NCBI RefSeq assembly: GCF_016919445.1
Contig: NZ_CP070356.1
Coordinates: forward strand, 6,017,502-6,081,501
Length of the DNA: 64,000 nt
Reading direction: 5' to 3'
DNA from: Pseudomonas sp. PDNC002
GTDB taxonomy: Bacteria > Pseudomonadota > Gammaproteobacteria > Pseudomonadales > Pseudomonadaceae
The position numbers were made by a program, and so were the translations under genes. Shown in pieces: positions 16,659 through 27,333 of the stretch. Under the pieces are notes generated by a model. The model worked only from the letters and a program-made list of their open reading frames with translations, searched no databases and was not told the origin of the DNA. Numbering within the stretch: position 1 is the first letter of the stretch; every line of letters begins with the position of its first letter.

Positions 16659-17615
16659 ATGTTCAGGATAGCCCTGTTCGTCTGCCCGCAAACCCTGTGT
16701 TCCAGCCTTGGCCTGGCCATGGACAGCTTCCACCTCGCCAACCGCCTGGCCGGCGCGCGCCGCTTCGAGGTGGTGCGGGTCAGCGCCGACGGGGAGCCGG
16801 TGCAGTTGCCCTTTGGCCGTATCGAAGTGGAAGGCGGGCTCGATCTCGCCTCGGGCTGTGACCTGCTGCTGATTCCCGCCACCGGCGCGGATATCGCCAT
16901 GACCTTCACAGCCAACCAGCCGTTGCTCGCCTGGCTGCGCCGCGCACCTGGCAGTGCGCAGCTGGGCAGCCTGTGCAGCAGCGCGTTCCTGCTCGCCGAA
17001 GCGGGGGTGCTGGATGGCCGCCGCGCGACGACGCACTGGGCGCTGGAGGCGGCATTCCGCGAGCGCTATCCCCAGGTGCGGCTGGATATCGACGCCCTCT
17101 GCACCGACGACGATGGCCGCCTCTGCTCCGGCGGGGCGCAGGCGGGCCTGGACCTCTGCCTGTACCTGATCGAGCGCGAGGCCGGCGCGGCCCTGGCACG
17201 GCGGGCGGCGGCGACCCTGGTGTTCGAGCACGGGCGAGGCCGCCAGCGGCGCTTCACTCCCCTGCTGCCCGATCCGCTGCCCGCGGGCTCACCGCTGGCG
17301 CCGTTGCTGGCCTGGCTGGAGGACAACTACGCGCAACCCTTCGACCTCTCCAGCCTGGCGCAGCGCGTGCACTGCTCCACGCGCACGCTGTTGCGGCGCT
17401 TTCGCGAGCAGGTGGGGATGTCGCCAAACGATTACGTGCAGCGCCTGCGCATCGCCTCGGCACAGGAGGCGCTGGGTGATCCGGCGCGCTCGCTGGAGCG
17501 CATCGCCAGCGACGTCGGCTATGCCGACCGGGCGAGCTTCGCGCGGCTGTTCAAGCAGGTATGCGGGGAGACGCCGGGGGCATTCCGGCAGCGGTTGCTG
17601 GGACGGCAGACGTAA
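16659..17615 (+). CDS. GlxA-family transcriptional regulator (DJ-1/PfpI domain plus AraC HTH)
   Basis: Predicted 318 residues. The first ~190 residues are a class-I glutamine-amidotransferase-like (DJ-1/PfpI) domain with the elbow GSLCSSAFLLAEAG. The last ~100 residues are an AraC-type double helix-turn-helix (FDLSSLAQRVHCSTRTLLRRF, then IASDVGYADRASFARLF). This is the GlxA architecture, which includes regulators of arginine, choline/carnitine and glycine-betaine use in Pseudomonas. ATG 16659 is preferred because the domain begins at MFRIALFVCPQ; ATG 16611 in the same frame is possible. Its targets are unclear; the divergent NTF2-like gene is a candidate. Confidence 0.88.
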   Translation: MFRIALFVCPQTLCSSLGLAMDSFHLANRLAGARRFEVVRVSADGEPVQLPFGRIEVEGGLDLASGCDLLLIPATGADIAMTFTANQPLLAWLRRAPGSAQLGSLCSSAFLLAEAGVLDGRRATTHWALEAAFRERYPQVRLDIDALCTDDDGRLCSGGAQAGLDLCLYLIEREAGAALARRAAATLVFEHGRGRQRRFTPLLPDPLPAGSPLAPLLAWLEDNYAQPFDLSSLAQRVHCSTRTLLRRFREQVGMSPNDYVQRLRIASAQEALGDPARSLERIASDVGYADRASFARLFKQVCGETPGAFRQRLLGRQT

Positions 17616-17624
17616 GAATCTCTT

Positions 17625-17715
17625 GTAGGAACGAGGGGGACGCCCAGTTCTTGCTAGCGAACCATTCTCCGGCAACTCCAAACGCTGGGTGGTTCGCGAG
17701 CAAGCTCGCTCCTAC
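17625..17715. repeat. REPIN, GTAGGAGCGAGC family with one variant arm
   Basis: The left arm begins GTAGGAACGAGGGGGACGCC and ends AGCGAACC, carrying ~15 nt extra in its loop. The right arm (17691-17715) is a standard reverse copy. It separates two convergent genes. The same variant arm recurs in the REPIN at 56256-56340. Confidence 0.88.
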
Positions 17716-17725
17716 AAACAACGGA

Positions 17726-18442
17726 TCAGTGGAACCACTCCATCGCCGTACGCCACACGCAGACGCCGACGAAATAAGCCGAAGCCACGAACCACAGGCC
17801 GAGCAGCCAGGGCTGGTCGACCGGCTGCTGAAGGATCAGCAGCGCGCTGCTGAGCATCCAGACGAAGGTCACGGCGATGTTCAGCGGCATGAACTGGCGC
17901 ACGCGGAAGGGGTGGAGGAACTTCATGCGGGTCAGGGTCAGCGCGGCCAGCACCAGCACGGTGACGAAGCTCACCCAGGGGTGCAGCTCGAGCACGAAGA
18001 AGTACACCGCCACCACGTTCCACGCGGCCGGGAAGCCGACGAAGTAGTTGTCCTTGCTCTTCATGTTGACGTTGCAGAAGCAGAACAGCGAGGACACCAG
18101 GATCACGCCCACGGCCAGCAGCTCGGTGTAGACCGGTAGCGGCACGTAGCGGTAGATGAAGATTGCCGGGATGAAGACGTAGGTGAGGTAGTCGATCACC
18201 AGGTCCAGGGTCGAGCCATCGAAGTGCGGCAGCACCGCCTTGACGTCGAACTTGCGCGCCAGGGTGCCGTCCAGGCCATCCACCAGCAGTGCCACGCCTA
18301 GCCAAAGCAGGCAGGCCTGGGGCCTGTTGTCGACCAGCGCCAGAAGCGCGAGCAGTGCGAGAATGACACCGCTGGAGGTCACCGCGTGGGCGCCCCAGGC
18401 CTTGGCTTTGCTGAGGTTCATTGGCGATAGGATCAGGTTCAC
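17726..18442 (-). CDS. pcs: Phosphatidylcholine synthase (CDP-diacylglycerol + choline)
   Basis: Predicted 238 residues, inner-membrane enzyme with about eight hydrophobic segments. The CDP-alcohol phosphatidyltransferase signature is present in the Pcs-specific form: DGLDGTLAR followed by a spaced GSTLDLVIDY, supplying the catalytic aspartates. Pcs condenses choline with CDP-diacylglycerol to make phosphatidylcholine in one step. GTG 18442 is chosen because AGGAAGAG precedes it at suitable distance; ATG 18421 lacks one. It lies between a REPIN and a second repeat-rich gap. Confidence 0.93.
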   Translation of the reverse strand: MNLILSPMNLSKAKAWGAHAVTSSGVILALLALLALVDNRPQACLLWLGVALLVDGLDGTLARKFDVKAVLPHFDGSTLDLVIDYLTYVFIPAIFIYRYVPLPVYTELLAVGVILVSSLFCFCNVNMKSKDNYFVGFPAAWNVVAVYFFVLELHPWVSFVTVLVLAALTLTRMKFLHPFRVRQFMPLNIAVTFVWMLSSALLILQQPVDQPWLLGLWFVASAYFVGVCVWRTAMEWFH

Positions 18443-18668
18443 GTCGGCTCTCTTCCTTTAACGGCGGATGCAGGCGAGCTACTTCAAACGTTAGCCCATC
18501 CCTGACAAACCACTGCACATGGGATCACCGATCCGACGGTCGAGTTCAGCCGGTTTTTCGCGATGCGCACCCTGTGCGGTGGAATCGGCAGCATACGCCG
18601 TTGCAACGGGGGCTTGCCATCGGGGGAGACGAGCGTGCGAACAGGTGGCGGGCTATGGCGTGCGGTTG

Positions 18669-18830
18669 CCCTCTCCCTAACCCTCTCCCTGAAGGGAGAG
18701 GGGATTGTCCGAGCGGAAGCAAAACTCAAGTTTCCACCGGGAACGTTGCAGAACGTCAGGATGGCACCGCTCTCGCCACGCGCACCGAACGGCACCCTCT
18801 CCCTTCAGGGAGAGGGCTGGGGAGAGGGTT
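18669..18830. repeat. REPIN of the CCCTCTCCCTGAAGGGAGAGGG family (gap 18443-18844)
   Basis: Two copies of the near-perfect palindrome (18680-18702 and 18795-18817) flank ~95 bp of interior sequence. The doublet fills much of the 402-bp gap between pcs and the end of aapP. I see no gene in this gap; apart from the repeat, no confident promoter or terminator. Confidence 0.85.
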
Positions 18831-18844
18831 TACTTGCTCCGAAG

Positions 18845-19621
18845 TCAATGCAGGATCTGGCTGAGGAACAGCTTGGTCCGGTCCGACTGTGGATTATCGA
18901 AGAACTGATCCGGCGGCGCCTGCTCGACGATCTCGCCCTTGTCCATGAAGATCACCCGGTTCGCCACGGTGCGGGCGAAGCCCATTTCGTGGGTCACGCA
19001 CAGCATGGTCATGCCGCTCTGCGCCAGGCCGATCATGGTGTCGAGCACTTCCTTGACCATTTCCGGGTCGAGTGCCGAGGTCGGTTCGTCGAACAGCATG
19101 ATCTTCGGCTTCATGCACAGCGCGCGGGCAATCGCCACGCGCTGCTGCTGGCCGCCGGAGAGCTGGCCGGGGAACTTGTGGGCCTGCTCCGGGATGCGCA
19201 CGCGCTCCAGGTAATGCATCGCCACTTCCTCGGCCTGGCGCTTGGGCATCTTGCGCACCCACATGGGCGCCAGGGTGCAGTTCTGCAGCACGGTCAGGTG
19301 CGGGAACAGGTTGAAGTGCTGGAACACCATGCCGACTTCGCTGCGGATCGCCTCGATCTGCTTGAGGTCGTTGGTCAACTCGGTGCCGTCGACCACGATG
19401 CTGCCCTGCTGGTGCTCTTCCAATCGGTTGATGCAGCGGATGGTAGTGGACTTGCCCGAGCCGGACGGCCCGCAGAGCACGATGCGCTCGCCCTGCTTGA
19501 CCTCCAGGTTGATGTCCTTGAGCACGTGGAACTGGCCGTACCACTTGTTCACGCCCTTCATGGTGATCATCACGTGATCGCCGATGGCCGGCTGTGCGGT
19601 CTTGTTGGTGGCTTCAGACAT
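18845..19621 (-). CDS. aapP: General L-amino-acid ABC transporter, ATP-binding protein
   Basis: Predicted 258 residues. This is the ATPase of a polar-amino-acid uptake transporter: Walker [12 protein letters not shown]-loop [14 protein letters not shown], signature [15 protein letters not shown], Walker [15 protein letters not shown] and the switch His in [10 protein letters not shown]. The order [16 protein letters not shown] matches the Rhizobium/Pseudomonas AapJQMP system with broad amino-acid specificity. GGAGCGATCC precedes the start. It is the last gene of the operon, only 12 bp after aapM. Confidence 0.95.
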   Translation of the reverse strand: MSEATNKTAQPAIGDHVMITMKGVNKWYGQFHVLKDINLEVKQGERIVLCGPSGSGKSTTIRCINRLEEHQQGSIVVDGTELTNDLKQIEAIRSEVGMVFQHFNLFPHLTVLQNCTLAPMWVRKMPKRQAEEVAMHYLERVRIPEQAHKFPGQLSGGQQQRVAIARALCMKPKIMLFDEPTSALDPEMVKEVLDTMIGLAQSGMTMLCVTHEMGFARTVANRVIFMDKGEIVEQAPPDQFFDNPQSDRTKLFLSQILH

Positions 19622-19633
19622 GATGGATCGCTC

Positions 19634-20731
19634 CTAACGCTTGTGGCCGGTGTCCAGCTTGTGCTCCAGGTGCATGGAGTAGCGGGACATGCCGAAACAG
19701 AAAATCCAGTAGACGACCGCGGCGAATACATAGCCTTCGGTGGCCATGCCCAGCCAGGCCGGGTCCGAGGTGGCGCGCTTGATGCTATTCAGGAAGTCGA
19801 ACAGACCGATGATGATCACCAGGCTGGTGTCCTTGAACAGCGCGATGAAGGTGTTGACGATGCCGGGGATCACCAGCTTGAGCGCCTGCGGCAGGATCAC
19901 CAGGCCCATGGTCCGCCAGTAGCCCAGGCCCATGGCAGCCGCCGCTTCGTACTGCCCCTTGGGAATCGCCTGCATGCCGCCGCGAACGACCTCGGCGATG
20001 TACGCGGCCTCGAACAGCACCACCATCACCATGGCCCGCAGCAGCTTGTCCAGGTTCATGCCTTCGGGCAGGAACAGCGGCAGCATCACCGAGGACATGA
20101 ACAGCACGGTGATCAGTGGCACGCCGCGCCAGAACTCGATGGTGGTGACGCAGATGACCTTGATCGCCGGCATCTTCGAACGCCGCCCGAGTGCCAGCAG
20201 GATGCCCAGCGGCATCGCCCCGCAGATGCCGACCGCGGCGATCACCACGGTGAGCATCAGCCCGCCCCAGGCGCTGGTCGGCACGGTCTCCAGGCCGAGG
20301 AAGCCGCCGTGCAGCAGCCAGTAGGCCACGATCGGCAGCGCCACGAGGAAGCCCAGGCCGTACTTCACCTTGTACTGGAAACGCTTGAGGAACAGCGGCG
20401 CCGCGCCGAACACCACGAACAGCACGGTGAGGTCGACGCGCCAGCGCAGTTCCTCGGGGTAGAAGCCGTACATGAACTGGCCGAAGCGCGAGCCGATGAA
20501 CACCCAGCAGGCGCCCTCGCGGGAGCAGTCGGCGCGGGTGGTGCCGTTCCAGTCGGCCTTGATGATCGCCCACTCCAGCAGCGGCGGCACGATCAGGTAG
20601 ACCAGGTACAGGCCAAGCAGCGTCAGCAGGGTGTTGAACCAGCTGGAGAACAGGTTGGCGCGCAGCCAGGCCAGCGGGCCGATGCTCAGGCCGGGCGGCG
20701 GCAGGTCGGGCTTGAAAGTATGAGTAGTCAT
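19634..20731 (-). CDS. aapM: General L-amino-acid ABC transporter, permease AapM
   Basis: Predicted 365 residues. It is an inner-membrane permease with ~8 hydrophobic segments. The EAA-type cytoplasmic loop is visible near VVRGGMQAIPKGQYEAAAAMGLGYWRT, ahead of LPQALKLVIPGIVNTFIALFKDTSLV. The long N-terminal region with an extra periplasmic loop (rich in Cys, DCSREGACW) is typical of AapM compared with simple HisM permeases. It forms the membrane channel with AapQ and is energised by AapP. Confidence 0.95.
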   Translation of the reverse strand: MTTHTFKPDLPPPGLSIGPLAWLRANLFSSWFNTLLTLLGLYLVYLIVPPLLEWAIIKADWNGTTRADCSREGACWVFIGSRFGQFMYGFYPEELRWRVDLTVLFVVFGAAPLFLKRFQYKVKYGLGFLVALPIVAYWLLHGGFLGLETVPTSAWGGLMLTVVIAAVGICGAMPLGILLALGRRSKMPAIKVICVTTIEFWRGVPLITVLFMSSVMLPLFLPEGMNLDKLLRAMVMVVLFEAAYIAEVVRGGMQAIPKGQYEAAAAMGLGYWRTMGLVILPQALKLVIPGIVNTFIALFKDTSLVIIIGLFDFLNSIKRATSDPAWLGMATEGYVFAAVVYWIFCFGMSRYSMHLEHKLDTGHKR

Positions 20732-20755
20732 CGAATTCTCTGCTCTCTATACGGA

Positions 20756-21940
20756 TCAGCGCTCGACCAGCGCGATGCGCTTGTTGTACCAGTTCATCAG
20801 CAGCGAAATGCTGATGCTGATGGCCAGGTACACGCTCATGGTGATGGCCATGGTCTCGATGGCCTGGCCGGTCTGGTTGAGCACCGTGCCGGCGAACAGC
20901 GAGACCATGTCCGGATAGCCGATGGCGGCGGCCAGCGAGGAGTTCTTCGCCAGGTTCAGGTACTGGCTGGTCAGCGGCGGGATAATCACCCGCAGCGCCT
21001 GCGGGATGATCACCAGGCGCAGAATGTGGCCCGGACGCAGCCCCAGGGAGCTGGCGGCCTCGGTCTGGCCATGGCTGACCGCCTGGATGCCGGCGCGCAC
21101 CGTCTCGCCGATGAAGGCGGCGGTGTAGACCGACAGCGCGAGCACGATCGACACCAGCTCCGGAATCACCACCCAGCCGCCACGGAAGTTGAAGCCCTGC
21201 AGCACCGGCACGTCCCAGTGGAACGGCGCGCCGGCCACCAGGGACACAACGCCCGGCAGCAGGATCAGCAACGCCAGGCCGCTGAGGAATACCGGGAAGG
21301 CCTTGCCCGTGGCATGGCGGCGAGCCCTGGCCCACTTCCAGATCACCGCCCAGCCGACCAGCGCCAGGATCACCGCGACGATGAATGGGCCGAGGCCATC
21401 GGCGGCGATCGGCGCGGGCATCTGCAGGCCGCGGTTGTTGACGAAGAACAGGCCGCCGAAGCTGATGCTCTGTCGCGGGTTCGGCAGCGGGCCGAGCACG
21501 GCGAAGTACCAGAAGAAGATCTGCAGCAGCGGCGGGATGTTGCGGAAGGTCTCGATGTACAGCGTCGCCAGCTTGCGGATCAGCCAGTTGGGCGACAGCC
21601 GCGCCACACCGAGGATGAAGCCGATGATGGTGGCGAAGAAGATGCCCACCACCGTGACCAGCAGCGTGTTCAGCAGGCCGACCAGGAACACCCGTCCGTA
21701 GGTGTCGCTTTCGCTGTAGTCGATCAGGTGCTGGGAGATGCCGAAGCCGGCGCTGTGGTCGAGGAAACCGAAACCGGACTGGATGCCACGGTGGGCCAGG
21801 TTGGTCTGGGTGTTGTCGAAGAGGAACCAGCCGACCGCCACGACGAAGATGACGGCGATGATCTGGAATGCCCAGCCGCGCACGACGGGATCGTTGAGCG
21901 ATACCTTCTGCGCAGGCCGGGCTTTGATGGAATTCTGCAT
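20756..21940 (-). CDS. aapQ: General L-amino-acid ABC transporter, permease AapQ
   Basis: Predicted 394 residues, with several membrane helices. The C-terminal half carries the HisMQ-type permease core: TVRAGIQAVSHGQTEAASSLG (EAA loop) and IPQALRVIIPPLTSQYLNLAKNSSLAAAIGY. The N-terminal ~200 residues contain an extended periplasmic insertion, as in AapQ. GAGGG lies ahead of the ATG. It sits between aapJ (119-bp gap) and aapM (24-bp gap). Confidence 0.95.
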   Translation of the reverse strand: MQNSIKARPAQKVSLNDPVVRGWAFQIIAVIFVVAVGWFLFDNTQTNLAHRGIQSGFGFLDHSAGFGISQHLIDYSESDTYGRVFLVGLLNTLLVTVVGIFFATIIGFILGVARLSPNWLIRKLATLYIETFRNIPPLLQIFFWYFAVLGPLPNPRQSISFGGLFFVNNRGLQMPAPIAADGLGPFIVAVILALVGWAVIWKWARARRHATGKAFPVFLSGLALLILLPGVVSLVAGAPFHWDVPVLQGFNFRGGWVVIPELVSIVLALSVYTAAFIGETVRAGIQAVSHGQTEAASSLGLRPGHILRLVIIPQALRVIIPPLTSQYLNLAKNSSLAAAIGYPDMVSLFAGTVLNQTGQAIETMAITMSVYLAISISISLLMNWYNKRIALVER

Positions 21941-22059
21941 GTAAGCCCTCTTACGAACCCCGCCGGGCGACCACGGGGCTACGCCCGCGACCGCCCGAAA
22001 GGCTTCACGTCGTTCGAAACAGTCCGGCGCCCAGACTCCGGGCGCCGGAACGGGTCAGG

Positions 22060-23088
22060 TCAGCGCACCGGCGGTGAGTACTGCAGACCACCCTTGTTCC
22101 ACAGGGCATTGAGGCCACGCTTGATCTTCAGATCGCTGCCGTCGCCGACGTTGCGGTCGAAGATCTCGCCGTAGTTACCCACTTGCTTGACGATCTGCAC
22201 TGCCCAATCCTTCGGCAGCTTGAGGTCCTTGCCATAGTCACCCTCGGCGCCGAGCAGGCGCGCGACGTCCGGGTTCTTGGTGCTCTTGGCCTGTTCCTCG
22301 ACGTTCTTCGAGTTGATGCCCAGTTCCTCGGCGTTGAGCATCGCGAAGAGCGTCCAGCGGGCGATGTCGAACCACTCTTCGTCGCCCTGGCGTACAGCCG
22401 GGCCGAGGGGTTCCTTGGAGATCACTTCCGGCAGCACCACATACTCATCCGGCGCGGCCAGCTTGATGCGCTGGGCGTAGAGCTGCGACTGGTCGGAGGT
22501 CAGCACGTCGCAACGACCGGACTCCAGCGACTTGGCGCTTTCGTCGGAGGTGTCGTAGGTGATCGGGGTGTACTTTAGGTTGTTGGAACGGAAGTAGTCG
22601 GACAGGTTGAGCTCGGTGGTGGTGCCGGCCTGGATGCACACGGTGGCGCCGTCGAGTTCCTTGGCGCTGGAGACGCTGAGCTTCTTGTTCACCAGGAAGC
22701 CCTGGCCGTCGTAGTAGGTCACACCGACGAAGTTCAGGCCCATGGCGCTGTCGCGGGAGCTGGTCCAGGTGGTATTGCGCGAAAGGATGTCGATCTCGCC
22801 GGACTGCAGCGCGGTGAAGCGCTCCTTGGCGGTCAGCGGACTGTACTTGACCTTGCTCGCGTCGCCGAACACGGCCGCGGCAACTGCGCGGCAGACATCG
22901 ACGTCGATGCCCTTGTACTGGCCCTTGGCGTCGGCATACGAGAAGCCGGGAAGACCGTCACTGATACCGCACTGCACGTAGCCTTTCTTCTTCACAGCAT
23001 CCAGGGTCGCGCCGGCGTGGGCGAGCCCACTGATGCCGAACACGGCGGCGGTGGTCAGCACTGCCAGGGTGGATTTCACCATCTTCAT
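22060..23088 (-). CDS. aapJ: General L-amino-acid ABC transporter, periplasmic binding protein
   Basis: Predicted 342 residues with a clear signal peptide (STLAVLTTAAVFGISGLAHA, cleavage after AHA). The mature protein starts GATLDAVKKKGYVQCGIS and shows the class-3 amino-acid-binding pattern: GLPGFSYADAKGQYKGIDVDVCRAVAA, then FTALQSGEIDILSRNTTWT. The family binds many L-amino acids. Start 23088 is set by GGAGAAG 5 nt upstream and by the signal peptide; the open frame continues upstream without homology. It is first in the operon, and the 119-bp gap to aapQ may allow a higher mRNA level for the binding protein. Confidence 0.95.
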   Translation of the reverse strand: MKMVKSTLAVLTTAAVFGISGLAHAGATLDAVKKKGYVQCGISDGLPGFSYADAKGQYKGIDVDVCRAVAAAVFGDASKVKYSPLTAKERFTALQSGEIDILSRNTTWTSSRDSAMGLNFVGVTYYDGQGFLVNKKLSVSSAKELDGATVCIQAGTTTELNLSDYFRSNNLKYTPITYDTSDESAKSLESGRCDVLTSDQSQLYAQRIKLAAPDEYVVLPEVISKEPLGPAVRQGDEEWFDIARWTLFAMLNAEELGINSKNVEEQAKSTKNPDVARLLGAEGDYGKDLKLPKDWAVQIVKQVGNYGEIFDRNVGDGSDLKIKRGLNALWNKGGLQYSPPVR

Positions 23089-24255
<1,167 letters not shown>

Positions 24256-24286
24256 TCCCCACACCCTGCGGAGAACAATAAGAAGC

Positions 24287-26179
24287 ATGAACGCCCCGAT
24301 CAGCAGCCTGCGTGACGTCGAAGCCCTGGAACAGGTCCCGCTGCAGGACCGCGACCTACCACCCAACACCTATGAACTGCTGCGCCGCTCGGCCCAGCAG
24401 TTCGGCCCGTCCACTGCCCTGACCTTCCTGCTGCAGGGCTCGGCGGCCGAAGAGCCGCTGCGGGTCAGCTACGCGGAGCTGTTCGCCCGCGTCACGCAAG
24501 CGGCGAACGCCTTCCATCGCCTGGGTGTACGGCCGGGCACCTCGGTGTCGTTCCTGCTGCCCAACCTGCCGCAGACGCACTACGTGATCTGGGGCGGCGA
24601 AGCAGCGGGGATCGTCAACGCAATCAACCCGCTGCTCGATCCCGAGCACATCGCCGAGCTGGTGCGTGCCGCCGACTCCCGCGTGCTGGTCACCCTGGCG
24701 CCCTTCCCCGGCACCGACCTCTGGAACAAGGTGGCGGCCCTGCGCGACCACCTGCCCGAACTCAACGCCATCGTTACCGTCGACATCGCCAACCTGCTGC
24801 CCGAACCGCAGCGCTCGGCGATCAAGGCGCAGCGTGGCGCCCTGCCAGACGGCGTGCTGGACTTCGACGAACTGCTCGCCCAGTGCCCGGACGACCACCT
24901 GGAAAGCGGCCGGGTGATCGGCCCCGACGAAGTCGCCTCCTACTTCCATACCGGCGGCACCACCGGCACGCCCAAGCTGGCGCCGCACAGCCATTTCAAC
25001 GAAGTGGCAATGGCCGAGATCATGGGCCTGAACTCCGACTACGACGGCCACGACGTGCTGCTCTGCGGCCTGCCGCTGTTCCACGTCAACGGCGTGATGG
25101 TCAGCGGCCTCGCGCCTTTCATGCGCGGCGGCGAAGTACTGCTGGCCGGACCACAGGGCTACCGCAACCCGACGCTGATCCAGGACTTCTGGAAGCTGGT
25201 GGAACGCTACAAGGTCACCAGCTTCAGCGGCGTGCCGACCATCTACGCCGCCCTGCTGCAAGTGCCAAGCGAAGGCCGCGACCTCTCCAGCCTGCGCTTC
25301 GCCCTGTGCGGCGCGGCGCCGATGCCGGTGGAGCTGATCCGCCAGTTCGAGGCGAAGACGGGCCTGAAGGTCATCGAAGGCTACGGCATGACCGAAGGCA
25401 CCTGCGGCACCAGCTGCAACCCGCGTGGCGGCGAGCGCCGTCCGGGCTCCATCGGCCTGCGCCTGCCCTACTGCGAGCTGAAGTCGGTGATCCTCGACGG
25501 CGACGGCCAGTACCTGCGCGATGCCGCCGTGGACGAGATCGGCAACATCTGCCTGCGCGGCCCCACCGTGTTCAAGGGCTACCTGCAGGCCAGCAAGAAC
25601 AAGGACATCTGGGTCGACGGCGACTGGTTCAACACCGGCGACCTGGGCCGCATCGATGCCGACGGCTACATCTGGCTCACCGGCCGCAGCAAGGACCTGA
25701 TCATCCGCGGCGGGCACAACATCGACCCGCAGATGATCGAGGAAGCCCTGCACCGCCATCCCGCCGTGGCCATGGCCGCTGCCGTGGGCAAGCCATGCCT
25801 GAAGGCCGGCGAGCTGCCGGTGGTGTACATCCAGTTGAAGCCCGGCATGCAGGCCAGCGAGGCGGAACTGCTGGAGCATGCAGCGAAGCACGTGCCCGAG
25901 CGCGCGGCGGTACCCAAGGACGTCTGGCTGCTGGACGCGATTCCGGTCACGGCGGTAGGCAAGACCTTCAAGCCGGCGCTGCGCCTGGACGCCATTCGTC
26001 GCGTGCTGGAAGACGAGACCCGGCACCTCGACCCGCGCCCGCACATCGAGGTGGTCGCCGATGACCGCTTTGGTCAGAAAGCACGGCTTTTCGTCGGCGC
26101 CCTCGACCTAGACTCACGCGCCGTACTGGCCGATCGACTGGGCGGTTACGCGGTGCACATCGAGCTGCTGGAAAGCTGA
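24287..26179 (+). CDS. AMP-binding acyl-CoA synthetase
   Basis: Predicted 630 residues. This is an ANL-superfamily adenylating enzyme: P-loop YFHTGGTTGTPKLAPHSH, GYGMTEGTCG (A5), GDWFNTGDLGRIDADGYIWLTGRSKDLIIRGGHNI (A7-A8 region) and the catalytic Lys in PVTAVGKTFKP (A10). It activates a carboxylic acid as the acyl-AMP and usually transfers it to CoA. A ~50-residue extension (HIEVVADDRFGQKARLF onward) follows the normal C-terminus. Which acid it uses cannot be told. It follows the carboxylesterase gene closely, consistent with an ester being cleaved and its acid activated. Confidence 0.9.
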   Translation: MNAPISSLRDVEALEQVPLQDRDLPPNTYELLRRSAQQFGPSTALTFLLQGSAAEEPLRVSYAELFARVTQAANAFHRLGVRPGTSVSFLLPNLPQTHYVIWGGEAAGIVNAINPLLDPEHIAELVRAADSRVLVTLAPFPGTDLWNKVAALRDHLPELNAIVTVDIANLLPEPQRSAIKAQRGALPDGVLDFDELLAQCPDDHLESGRVIGPDEVASYFHTGGTTGTPKLAPHSHFNEVAMAEIMGLNSDYDGHDVLLCGLPLFHVNGVMVSGLAPFMRGGEVLLAGPQGYRNPTLIQDFWKLVERYKVTSFSGVPTIYAALLQVPSEGRDLSSLRFALCGAAPMPVELIRQFEAKTGLKVIEGYGMTEGTCGTSCNPRGGERRPGSIGLRLPYCELKSVILDGDGQYLRDAAVDEIGNICLRGPTVFKGYLQASKNKDIWVDGDWFNTGDLGRIDADGYIWLTGRSKDLIIRGGHNIDPQMIEEALHRHPAVAMAAAVGKPCLKAGELPVVYIQLKPGMQASEAELLEHAAKHVPERAAVPKDVWLLDAIPVTAVGKTFKPALRLDAIRRVLEDETRHLDPRPHIEVVADDRFGQKARLFVGALDLDSRAVLADRLGGYAVHIELLES

Positions 26180-26329
26180 TGAAACACCGGCCGACCGCCG
26201 GTCGGCCGGGCCTGGCCGCGAATTGCCAGTAATCAAATCTGACTAATACTGATGTCTCAATGTGCGATCCGGACTACAGGGAGAGTCAGTCGTGCACATC
26301 ATCAGCTATCGCCTGTCCTCCGCTGCGCC

Positions 26330-27268
26330 ATGAAAGCCGCGCAGTGGAACGAGGACGTTCGCCAACTCCAGCACTTGCGTCTGTTCCAGAACGTGGCCGC
26401 GGCCAACCTGGAACGGCTGCTCAAGGATTTCCGCGCCTGCGAACTCGAGCGCGGGGAAATCCTGTTGTCACCGTTCAACCGCAACCATTTCCTTTATATG
26501 GTGCTCGAGGGCCAGCTCACGGTGTACCTCGGCTCCCTCGACAACCAGCCGGTCACCACCCTGCGTCCAGGTGAATGCGCCGGCGAAATCAGCTTCATCG
26601 ACAGCGACCACCCTTCCGCCTACGTCGTCGCCAGCGAACCGACCACTGTGCTGCGCCTTCATCGCGAAGCGCTGATCGGTCTGTTCGAGCACTCCCCGCA
26701 GGTCATGCAGAACCTCCTTTCGGTGCTGTGCGAGCGTGTGCGCCAGGGCAACCGGATCATTCTCGATACCGAGCAGAACGCCAACATCGACACCCTCACC
26801 GGGCTGTTCAACCGCCGCTGGCTCGAGCACATCTACGACCGCGAGAGCACACGCTGCGCCTTCAACGAACAGCCGATGTGCATGCTCATGCTCGATGTCG
26901 ATCACTTCAAGAACTACAACGACGAGCACGGCCACCTGGCCGGCGACTACGCGCTGTGCCTGGTCGCCCACACCCTGCGCAGCCAGTTGCGGCCCAAGGA
27001 CAGCATGGCGCGCTTTGGCGGCGAGGAGTTCGTCATCCTGCTGCCGGAGATCGCCATCGAGGAAGCCCGGCGCATCGGCAACCGCCTGCGCCAGAGCCTC
27101 GAGCAGGTCAGCTCCTTCTACTCGCCGGTGGGCGTGCTGCCCGGCGTTACCGTCTCCCTCGGCCTGGCCGAGATGGACTTCCAGGAAAACCTGCCCAGCC
27201 TCATCCTGCGCGCCGACAGCGCCCTCTACCAGGCCAAGCAGAAAGGCCGGAACTGCCTCTGCGGCTGA
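26330..27268 (+). CDS. Diguanylate cyclase with N-terminal cyclic-nucleotide-binding domain
   Basis: Predicted 312 residues. Residues ~15-130 resemble a cNMP-binding/CRP-type beta-roll sensor (LRLFQNVAAANLERLLKDF, GEILLSPFNRNHFLYMVLEGQLTVYLG, RPGECAGEISFID). Residues ~150-312 form a GGDEF domain with D-LTGLFNRRWLEH, the active site GGEEF, and the inhibitory-site RPKD five residues before it, so both catalysis and product inhibition are likely intact. It would make c-di-GMP in the cytoplasm. ATG 26252 in frame is an alternative start, but neither has a good ribosome-binding site. Whether it binds cAMP is unknown; the Arg that contacts phosphate in CRP is not obvious. Confidence 0.9.
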   Translation: MKAAQWNEDVRQLQHLRLFQNVAAANLERLLKDFRACELERGEILLSPFNRNHFLYMVLEGQLTVYLGSLDNQPVTTLRPGECAGEISFIDSDHPSAYVVASEPTTVLRLHREALIGLFEHSPQVMQNLLSVLCERVRQGNRIILDTEQNANIDTLTGLFNRRWLEHIYDRESTRCAFNEQPMCMLMLDVDHFKNYNDEHGHLAGDYALCLVAHTLRSQLRPKDSMARFGGEEFVILLPEIAIEEARRIGNRLRQSLEQVSSFYSPVGVLPGVTVSLGLAEMDFQENLPSLILRADSALYQAKQKGRNCLCG

Positions 27269-27333
27269 TCGCCCACTGCCCATGTCCTTTTGCTAGAGTC
27301 GGCGGCCTATAACAAGAAAGCTGGGAAGCTGAC

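Noticed and set aside
18563..22174. A 1203-codon plus-strand frame opposite the aap operon
   Set aside because: Product is His/Gln/Arg-rich without known motifs and starts inside a REPIN; the minus strand encodes four clear ABC-transporter genes.
24356..26044. A 562-codon minus-strand frame opposite the acyl-CoA synthetase gene
   Set aside because: Antisense shadow with no motifs; the plus strand has all ANL core motifs.
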